Shown here one piece after another: positions 1 to 5,572 of a stretch of 5,572 nt of DNA. The DNA comes from Clostridiaceae bacterium (lineage in GTDB: Bacteria > Bacillota > Clostridia > Oscillospirales > QAMX01): the NCBI GenBank assembly GCA_016297585.1, contig JAEDGJ010000153.1:1-5572 (forward strand), read 5' to 3'. Every line of letters starts with the position of its first letter. Position 1 is the stretch's first letter. A program made the translations under genes and the position numbers. The notes below the pieces were generated by a model. It searched no databases and was not told the DNA's origin. It saw only the letters and a program-made list of their open reading frames with translations.

Positions 1-103
1 CGAGCGCCAGCGCCGGCTGCTCTGCGGCGAACGCGCCGAGCGCCGCTGGTTCCGCCGCGGCGTCCTGCACGAAAAGCAGCGTGCTTTTTCGTGGTTCCTG
101 CAT
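1..103 (-). CDS. Hypothetical protein, N-terminal fragment (runs off left edge)
   Basis: The reading frame opens at ATG (103-101, minus) and stays open to the window edge, giving 34 residues that begin MQEPRKSTLLFVQDAAAEPA. The start is well supported: AAAGGAGG (minus, 118-111) lies 7 nt upstream, and a sigma-A promoter (170-198) lies about 60 nt further up. The fragment has a basic start, a short hydrophobic stretch (STLLFV), then an Ala-rich, helix-prone segment. There is no recognisable signal peptide or catalytic motif. A beta-strand followed by an Ala-rich helix would fit a receiver-like or other alpha/beta fold, but this is too little to name a family. The gene is transcribed divergently from glnN, so it could be a regulator of glnN; that is position-based speculation only. 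The existence of the gene is fairly secure and its function is unknown. Confidence 0.72.
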   Translation of the reverse strand, partial: MQEPRKSTLLFVQDAAAEPAALGAFAAEQPALAL

Positions 104-169
104 CGTCCCGCCTCCTTTGTGTTTCTTCCAAACATACACTTGTCTGCATGGCGAAGAATTTTTGGTTCT

Positions 170-198
170 ATTTTAGCGAGCTGCTTCGTTGATGTCAA
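170..198 (-). promoter_or_regulatory. Sigma-A promoter for the leftward gene
   Basis: On the minus strand the -35 hexamer TTGACA (198-193) is followed by 17 nt and the -10 hexamer TAAAAT (175-170). Spacing is optimal and only one base differs from consensus. The predicted transcription start is near 163, leaving about 60 nt of leader before ATG at 103. A palindrome, GTTGA-TG-TCAAC (188-199), covers the -35 box and could be an operator half. Confidence 0.8.
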
Positions 199-199
199 C
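188..199. repeat. Small palindrome over a -35 box
   Basis: GTTGA-TG-TCAAC has perfect 5-bp arms around a 2-bp centre and fully overlaps the -35 element of the leftward promoter. A repressor bound here would block that promoter. Short arms like these can occur by chance, so the operator reading is only a suggestion. Confidence 0.35.
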
Positions 200-226
200 A
201 AAAAGCCACTATCATTTTTATTGATT

Positions 227-242
227 TTGCTGAACACAGCAA
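227..242. repeat. Inverted repeat between the divergent promoters
   Basis: TTGCTG-AACA-CAGCAA has perfect 6-bp arms with a 4-bp centre. It lies upstream of both promoters, about 28 bp from the leftward -35 box and 35 bp from the rightward -35 box. No T-run follows it, so it is not a terminator. Its position suits a binding site for a shared regulator; no family match is claimed. Confidence 0.4.
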
Positions 243-277
243 TAAGTAAAACGAATACCATTTTTTGCGGCAGACGC

Positions 278-306
278 TTGACATTTTCCGCCGCGGCGCG
301 TATAAT
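278..306 (+). promoter_or_regulatory. Consensus sigma-A promoter of glnN
   Basis: TTGACA (278-283), exactly 17 nt, then TATAAT (301-306): both hexamers match the sigma-70/sigma-A consensus perfectly. The predicted transcription start is at 312-314, about 120 nt before the glnN ATG. So strong a core promoter, followed by a terminator in the leader, suggests that control is exerted after initiation. Confidence 0.92.
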
Positions 307-312
307 GCGCTC

Positions 313-434
313 AAACAAACGGCTTGGGTCCCGCCGGATCCGGTTCACATGGAAACGTAAAAACGGCAAAGGCGTCGTACAGCATCGATTCTGTGCGTGC
401 CTTTGCCGCTTTTTTAGAAAGTGAGGAGTTTCTT
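313..434 (+). promoter_or_regulatory. glnN 5' leader with attenuator architecture
   Basis: The roughly 120-nt leader starts at the predicted transcription start and contains two stem-loops in series. The first (324-343) pairs UUGGGUCC with GGAUCCGG around a CGCC loop (8 bp including three G-U pairs). The second is the intrinsic terminator at 364-415. Between them lies a three-codon reading frame Met-Glu-Thr-stop (349-360) with no convincing ribosome site. The glnN ribosome site GTGAGGAG (421-428) begins 5 nt after the T-run and 6 nt before ATG 435. I could not find an obvious antiterminator pairing or the conserved core of a known riboswitch class. Confidence 0.6.
364..415 (+). terminator. 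Intrinsic terminator inside the glnN leader (attenuator)
   Basis: CGGCAAAGGC (364-373) pairs perfectly with GCCTTTGCCG (399-408). An inner stem, CGTACAG (376-382) with CTGTGCG (391-397), has seven pairs including one G-U and encloses an 8-nt loop. A run of six T (410-415) follows after one C. No rightward gene lies upstream for it to terminate; it sits between the glnN promoter and start codon, so it must act on the glnN leader transcript. Confidence 0.85.
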
Positions 435-2522
<2,088 letters not shown>

Positions 2523-2526
2523 AGAT

Positions 2527-2575
2527 AAAAAACGGCAGCCGGAGAGGCAGAGTTTGCTCCGGCTGCCGTTTTTTT
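2527..2575. terminator. Bidirectional intrinsic terminator between glnN and the EamA gene
   Basis: CGGCAGCCGGAG (2533-2544) pairs perfectly over 12 bp with CTCCGGCTGCCG (2557-2568) around a 12-nt loop. Seven T follow (2569-2575) and a run of six A precedes it (2527-2532), so on the minus strand the same hairpin is followed by T. It starts 4 nt after the glnN stop and ends 5 nt beyond the EamA stop, serving both convergent genes. Confidence 0.95.
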
Positions 2576-2580
2576 GGCTG

Positions 2581-3447
2581 TTACCGTATCAGCATGACGA
2601 GCGTTCCGGCGGTCATCAGCGCAAGCCCCGCCGCCGCGCGCCGCGTCAGGCGCTCGCCGAAGACGAGGCGCGAGAACGCGACGGTGACGAGGATGCTCAG
2701 CTTGTCGATCGGCGCGACGACGCTCGCGGGACCCTCCTGCAGCGCGCGGTAGTAGCAGAGCCACGACGCGCCGGTCGCGAGTCCCGACAGCGCGATGAAG
2801 CCGAGCTCTCCGCGCGGCACGCGGCGCACCTCCCCGCCCTTTCCGGTCGCGAACACGACGACCCACGCCATCACGAGCACGACGCCCGTGCGGATGGCCG
2901 TGCCGAGGTTCGACTCCACGCCCTCGATGCCGAGCTTGCCTAAAATCGACGTCAGCGCCGCGAACACCGCCGACAGCGCGGCGTAGACAAACCAGCTCTT
3001 CCCCGTCTTCTCTCCCTCCGGCTCGTCCTCCTGCTTCCGGATCATCAGATACGTGCCGACGCCCATCGCCGCGACGCCGGCCGCCTTCCAGACGGTGATG
3101 CCCTCGTGCAGGAAGACCGCCGCGAACAGGACGGTCAGGATCGTGCTCGATTTGTCGACCGGCACGACCCGGTTGACCCGCCCGAGCTGCAGCGCCCGGA
3201 AATAGCACAGCCACGACGCGCCGGTGCAGAGCCCCGACAGCACGAGAAACGCCCACGTCCGCCCGCCGATCTCTCCAATCGTGCCGATGGAGCCGGAGAT
3301 ACCCGCCATCACCCACGCAAAAAGCAGCACGACGATCGTGCGGATCGCCGTCGCGACGTTCGAATCCGTCTTGCGGATGCCGCATTTTGCAAGAATCGAC
3401 GTAATACCCGCGAAAATCGCGGAGCCCGCCGCGTATAAAATCCACAT
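2581..3447 (-). CDS. EamA/DMT-superfamily transporter, fused two-repeat (BAT-like) form
   Basis: This 288-aa integral membrane protein probably has ten helices, five per half. The drug/metabolite transporter superfamily moves small metabolites across the cytoplasmic membrane; the substrate cannot be read here. The halves (about 1-137 and 152-288) align through their length: AIFAGITSILAKCGI with AVFAALTSILGKLGI, TAIRT in both, SGLCTGASWLCYFRALQ with SGLATGASWLCYYRALQ, and VPVDKSS with APIDKLS. A charged linker (about 137-151, rich in Glu and Lys) joins them. The same motifs are known in single-repeat proteins of about 140 aa (BAT group of EamA proteins), so this looks like two such units fused. 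ATG 3447 is chosen because GGGGGAG (minus, 3462-3456) lies 8 nt upstream; a GTG at 3456 would overlap that site. It diverges from the GH123-like gene and converges on glnN. Confidence 0.92.
   Translation of the reverse strand: MWILYAAGSAIFAGITSILAKCGIRKTDSNVATAIRTIVVLLFAWVMAGISGSIGTIGEIGGRTWAFLVLSGLCTGASWLCYFRALQLGRVNRVVPVDKSSTILTVLFAAVFLHEGITVWKAAGVAAMGVGTYLMIRKQEDEPEGEKTGKSWFVYAALSAVFAALTSILGKLGIEGVESNLGTAIRTGVVLVMAWVVVFATGKGGEVRRVPRGELGFIALSGLATGASWLCYYRALQEGPASVVAPIDKLSILVTVAFSRLVFGERLTRRAAAGLALMTAGTLVMLIR
2737..2791. repeat. Direct repeat, copy in the second half of the EamA gene
   Basis: This 55-bp stretch matches 3187-3241 at 47 of 55 positions by eye, including the 17-bp exact core AGCCACGACGCGCCGGT. 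It encodes the LATGASWLCYYRALQ region and is the nucleotide trace of the internal duplication in the transporter gene. Confidence 0.75.
3187..3241. repeat. Direct repeat, copy in the first half of the EamA gene
   Basis: This is the partner of 2737-2791, 450 bp away in the same orientation, with eight mismatches in 55 positions. It encodes the LCTGASWLCYFRALQ region of the first half. Confidence 0.75.
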
Positions 3448-3476
3448 AAAGCGCACTCCCCCTCTTGTATTTTCCT

Positions 3477-3504
3477 ATTATAGCACGGACGCGGACAAAT
3501 GCAA
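3477..3504 (-). promoter_or_regulatory. Promoter of the EamA transporter gene
   Basis: On the minus strand, -35 TTGCAT (3504-3499), 16 nt, then -10 TATAAT (3482-3477), with an extended -10 TG one base upstream (TGCTATAAT). The predicted start is near 3470, giving a short leader of about 23 nt before ATG 3447. The -35 box lies inside the left arm of the inverted repeat 3497-3521. Confidence 0.85.
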
Positions 3505-3521
3505 GCCGCTGTCTTGCATTT
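3497..3521. promoter_or_regulatory. Perfect 9-bp inverted repeat spanning both divergent -35 boxes (putative operator)
   Basis: AAATGCAAG (3497-3505), 7 bp (CCGCTGT), then CTTGCATTT (3513-3521). Each arm contains the TTGCAT -35 hexamer of one of the two divergent promoters. A dimeric regulator binding here would occlude both -35 boxes at once. No T-run or coding role explains the symmetry. The regulator is not identified from the sequence. Confidence 0.7.
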
Positions 3522-3542
3522 TTGACCCCGGTATGCTATAAT
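3514..3542 (+). promoter_or_regulatory. Promoter of the GH123-like gene
   Basis: -35 TTGCAT (3514-3519), 17 nt, then -10 TATAAT (3537-3542), again with an extended -10 (TGCTATAAT, 3534-3542). The predicted start is near 3549, giving a leader of about 69 nt before ATG 3618. It mirrors the EamA promoter almost exactly; the two -35 boxes are only 9 bp apart. Confidence 0.87.
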
Positions 3543-3617
3543 GCAGACGACGAACCGTCAAAAAACTCACGGAATGGGTTTTCTCCCGCCGTTTTCAAAG
3601 AAAGAAAGGACGCCGCC

Positions 3618-5372
3618 ATGGCCGCAACTCTGCAAATCACCGACGAGGCCTTCCGCCTCAAGCTCTGCGCCAGCGGGGAGACCCCCGCGCCGCTTACCCG
3701 CCTGCACGCCGCGCGCCGCGATACCGCCGCGTTCCAGCTCATCGTGCAGTCCGATCACCAGTACAGCGTCAACACCGGACGCGGGTACTGGGTCTGCGTC
3801 AAAAACGAATGGCTCGAAGGGGCGCATGAATACCTGCGCGCCGAGCTCCGCGCGCCGTTTCCCGCGTCGATGTCGATCGAGGAATTCGTCACGGACGACG
3901 ACGAGCTCGAAAAGGCCGACCTCCTGCTTGCCGATGAGGTGCGAGAGAGCCGGGCGCATCTGCCTACCGCCGTCTGGGCGGAGATCGCCGTGCCGGAGGA
4001 CGCCGCCCCTGGCGACTACCCCGTCGAGGTGCGGCTCTACAGCCGCTCGGGGCTTGACGACGAGACGCTCGTGCGCCGCGAGACCCTGACGCTCTGCGTC
4101 GCGGACGTGACGCTCGCGCCGCCGGCCGAATGGAGCTTCCGGCTCGACCTGTGGCAGCACACGAGCAACATCGCCCGCCGCCACGACGTCCCGCTCTGGA
4201 GCGACGCGCATTTCGACGTGCTCCGAAACTACGCGGAGAGCCTTGCCGCCCTCGGGCAGAAGTCTGTCACCGTCGTCGCAAGCGAGATCCCGTGGAGAGG
4301 CCAGTCCTGCCACCGCGAGCACCGCTACGGCGGCAACCTGTACGAGTACTCGATGATCGGCATCACGCGCGGCACGGACGGCGCGCTGCGCTATGATTAC
4401 AGCGCGATGCAGCGCTATATCGACCTGTGCACCGCCGCCGGGATCACCGGGGACATCGAGGTCATCGGCCTCGTCAACGTCTGGTTCGTCCCGGATCCGA
4501 AGGCCATCCCGACGTTTCCCGAGGCGCCGCTCTGCCCCGACTACCCCGAGCCTATCCGGCTGCGGTATTACGACGAGGCGGACGGCTGCATCAAATATGT
4601 GCGACAGCGCGAGGAGATCTGCGATTACGTCCGTGCGCTCGAGGACTATTTCGTCCGCACGGGACAGATCGGCCGCGTGCGCATCGCCGCGGACGAGCCG
4701 GGCGACATCGAAAAGTACCGCCGGAGCCTTGCGCTTCTTGCCGAGCTTGCCCCGCGCTTCCGCTGCAAGACGGCGATCAACCACGCGGAGTTCATCGAGG
4801 AGTTCCACGACCGCATCGACGACTTCGCGCCGTTTCTGCGCTGCGCCGTCGTCGAGCACGAGCGGCTGCAGCAGTACCGGCGCGAATACCCGGACAAGCG
4901 CTTTCTGTGGTACGTCTGCTGCGGACGCGGCGTGCCGAATACCTTCCTGCGCAGCCCGCTTGTCGAGTCGCGCGTCATCGGCGTGCTGACGAGCGCGTTC
5001 CGCCTCGACGGCTTCCTGCGCTGGGCGTATACCGCCTGGCCGGGCGATCCGCGCGCCGACGCCCGCTACAGCGCCTTCGACGCGGGCGACTGCTTCTTTG
5101 TCTACCCCGCGAAGAACGGCGGCGTGCTGCTGTCGCTGCGCTACAAGAACCTGCAGCGCGGCATCGCGGATTACGAGCTGCTCGAGCGGCTGCGGCGCGA
5201 AAAGGGCGACACGGCGGCGGACGAGATCCTCGCGTCGCTGCTGCGCACGAAGGATTTCCGCGACTTCTGGCGCGGCGACGAGGAGCTGCTGCCCGCGGAG
5301 TCGCTCTACAGCCTCGACTGGCGCGACTACGACGCCGCAAAGGCGCGCGTGCTCGAGCTGCTCGGCGCATAA
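3618..5372 (+). CDS. GH123/DUF4091-like glycoside hydrolase, cytoplasmic
   Basis: This 584-aa protein has the two-part layout of the GH123/DUF4091 group: an N-terminal beta-rich domain (about 1-165, with AFQLIVQS and APGDYPVEV near 130) and a TIM-barrel-like catalytic region (about 170-540). AADEPGD carries an adjacent Asp359-Glu360. In characterised GH123 beta-N-acetylgalactosaminidases such a pair supplies the substrate-assisting Asp and acid/base Glu. The C-terminal signature is clear: GFLRWAYTAWPGDP (465-478), a YP-x-GG segment near 496 and GIADYELL (515-522). There is no signal peptide or membrane segment, so it should act inside the cell on an imported sugar or small glycan. ATG 3618 is chosen because AAAGGA (3605-3610) lies 7 nt upstream; upstream in-frame starts would run through the promoter. 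Family placement is confident, but the substrate is unknown because many DUF4091 members are uncharacterised. Confidence 0.88.
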   Translation: MAATLQITDEAFRLKLCASGETPAPLTRLHAARRDTAAFQLIVQSDHQYSVNTGRGYWVCVKNEWLEGAHEYLRAELRAPFPASMSIEEFVTDDDELEKADLLLADEVRESRAHLPTAVWAEIAVPEDAAPGDYPVEVRLYSRSGLDDETLVRRETLTLCVADVTLAPPAEWSFRLDLWQHTSNIARRHDVPLWSDAHFDVLRNYAESLAALGQKSVTVVASEIPWRGQSCHREHRYGGNLYEYSMIGITRGTDGALRYDYSAMQRYIDLCTAAGITGDIEVIGLVNVWFVPDPKAIPTFPEAPLCPDYPEPIRLRYYDEADGCIKYVRQREEICDYVRALEDYFVRTGQIGRVRIAADEPGDIEKYRRSLALLAELAPRFRCKTAINHAEFIEEFHDRIDDFAPFLRCAVVEHERLQQYRREYPDKRFLWYVCCGRGVPNTFLRSPLVESRVIGVLTSAFRLDGFLRWAYTAWPGDPRADARYSAFDAGDCFFVYPAKNGGVLLSLRYKNLQRGIADYELLERLRREKGDTAADEILASLLRTKDFRDFWRGDEELLPAESLYSLDWRDYDAAKARVLELLGA

Positions 5373-5400
5373 GAGTTTTTTTCCTTCACTGCATCATAAA

Positions 5401-5407
5401 AAGGAGG
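5401..5407 (+). promoter_or_regulatory. Ribosome binding site for the DtxR/MntR-type gene
   Basis: AAGGAGG is a full match to the anti-Shine-Dalgarno. It is 11 nt from the TTG at 5419 and only 3 nt from an out-of-frame ATG at 5411. The 3-nt spacing is too short, and the ATG frame gives no family resemblance, so the site most likely serves TTG 5419. Confidence 0.65.
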
Positions 5408-5418
5408 CCGATGGAGCT

Positions 5419-5572
5419 TTGCCGCTGCAGGAATCCGGTGAAATGTATCTTGAGAGCATCGTGGTGCTCCGCGCGCGTCTCGGAAACGTCCGCGCCATCG
5501 ATATCGCGAATTTTACGGGCTATACGAAGCCCAGCGTCAGCCGCGCTATGGGGCTCTTGAAGACCGAGGGCT
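5419..5572 (+). CDS. DtxR/MntR-family metal-dependent transcriptional repressor, N-terminal fragment
   Basis: Fifty-one codons are visible before the right edge. Read from TTG 5419, the protein begins MPLQESGEMYLESIVVLRAR, close to the usual N-terminus of DtxR/MntR-type regulators. It is followed by a winged-helix DNA-binding segment (about 25-48) with IDIANFTGYTKPSVSRAM as the helix-turn-helix. Such proteins bind DNA as dimers when loaded with Mn or Fe and control metal uptake. Met9 in GEMYLE aligns with DtxR Met10, where B. subtilis MntR has Asp8; Glu12 aligns with MntR Glu11. TTG is preferred as the start because it falls at the family N-terminus; ATG 5443 is the fallback but would remove the first helix residues. 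The gene follows the GH123-like gene by 46 nt, with no clear terminator between, so read-through is possible. The metal-binding and dimerisation domains are outside the window. Confidence 0.85.
   Translation, partial: MPLQESGEMYLESIVVLRARLGNVRAIDIANFTGYTKPSVSRAMGLLKTEG

Larger units (their letters stand above)
104..434. other. Divergent intergenic region between the leftward gene and glnN
   Basis: This 331-bp gap has no credible protein gene. It is clearly AT-richer than the flanking coding DNA between about 119 and 265. It contains a leftward promoter (170-198), a 12-bp palindrome over that promoter's -35 box (188-199), a 16-bp palindrome (227-242), a rightward consensus promoter (278-306), and the glnN leader with a terminator hairpin (364-415). 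Confidence 0.8.

Noticed and set aside
119..424. Small plus-strand frame in the divergent gap
   Set aside because: It spans two promoters and the terminator hairpin, has no ribosome site, and resembles no protein family.
324..434. In-frame N-terminal extension of glnN from TTG 324
   Set aside because: It would translate the terminator hairpin and leader; ATG 435 has a proper ribosome site and the family N-terminus.
313..434. ANTAR-type or known riboswitch leader for glnN
   Set aside because: I could not find paired hexaloop hairpins or the conserved core of a glutamine, T-box or other riboswitch, so no class is assigned; only the terminator itself is supported.
3448..3456. GTG start three codons upstream for the EamA gene
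   Set aside because: It overlaps the GGGGGAG ribosome site; ATG 3447 has correct spacing.
3465..3617. Upstream in-frame extension of the GH123-like gene
   Set aside because: The extension runs through the promoter and operator and lacks a ribosome site; ATG 3618 has AAAGGA at 7 nt.
3567..4859. Long minus-strand open frame opposite the GH123-like gene (430 codons)
   Set aside because: It is a shadow of the real gene in GC-rich sequence: Arg/Ala/Val-rich, with no motif and no promoter or ribosome site.
5376..5382. T-run after the GH123-like gene as an intrinsic terminator
   Set aside because: Only a 4-bp stem (CGAG/CTCG) lies upstream and it is about 10 nt from the T-run; this is too weak to call.
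4427..5560. Plus-strand frame crossing from the GH123-like gene into the regulator gene
   Set aside because: Arg/Ala-rich out-of-frame translation; the true frames on each side have clear family motifs.
5411..5572. ATG 5411 frame as the start of the right-edge gene
   Set aside because: It is 3 nt from AAGGAGG, its translation is Cys/Arg/Ser-rich with no family match, and the frame from TTG 5419 gives a clear DtxR/MntR N-terminus.

Overview
The window looks like chromosomal DNA of a GC-rich member of the Firmicutes, most likely a gut-type Clostridia (Oscillospiraceae/Ruminococcaceae-like). The evidence is AAGGAGG-type ribosome binding sites, near-consensus sigma-A promoters in AT-richer gaps, strong intrinsic terminators, and a type III glutamine synthetase with GC-rich codon use. 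The placement is an inference from style and gene content; there is no rRNA or other taxonomic marker. I see no mobile element, CRISPR array, tRNA or rRNA.

Layout: (1) The 5' end of a leftward gene of unknown function (1-103, minus) runs off the left edge; it has its own -35/-10 promoter (170-198) and a good Shine-Dalgarno site. (2) A 331-bp divergent gap (104-434) holds that promoter, two small palindromes, and a perfect TTGACA-N17-TATAAT promoter (278-306) for the rightward gene. The rightward leader carries a full intrinsic terminator (364-415) ahead of the start codon. (3) glnN (435-2522, plus) encodes type III glutamine synthetase. (4) A bidirectional terminator (2527-2575) separates it from a convergent gene. 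(5) That gene (2581-3447, minus) encodes a 10-helix EamA/DMT membrane transporter whose two halves are very similar to each other. (6) A compact divergent promoter region (about 3470-3549) has two back-to-back promoters, with each -35 box lying in one arm of a perfect 9-bp inverted repeat. (7) A rightward gene (3618-5372) encodes a 584-aa cytoplasmic GH123/DUF4091-like glycoside hydrolase. (8) The 5' end of a DtxR/MntR-type metal-dependent repressor (5419 to the right edge) starts at TTG.

The genes do not form one obvious pathway. glnN is a stand-alone nitrogen assimilation unit that appears to be controlled by transcription attenuation. The transporter and the hydrolase share a symmetric divergent control region, so they may be co-regulated or mutually exclusive; whether they act on related substrates is not shown by the sequence. 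The most useful leads are the glnN leader attenuator, the symmetric divergent promoter/operator, the fused BAT-like transporter, and the secretion-signal-free GH123-like enzyme with an intact Asp-Glu pair.
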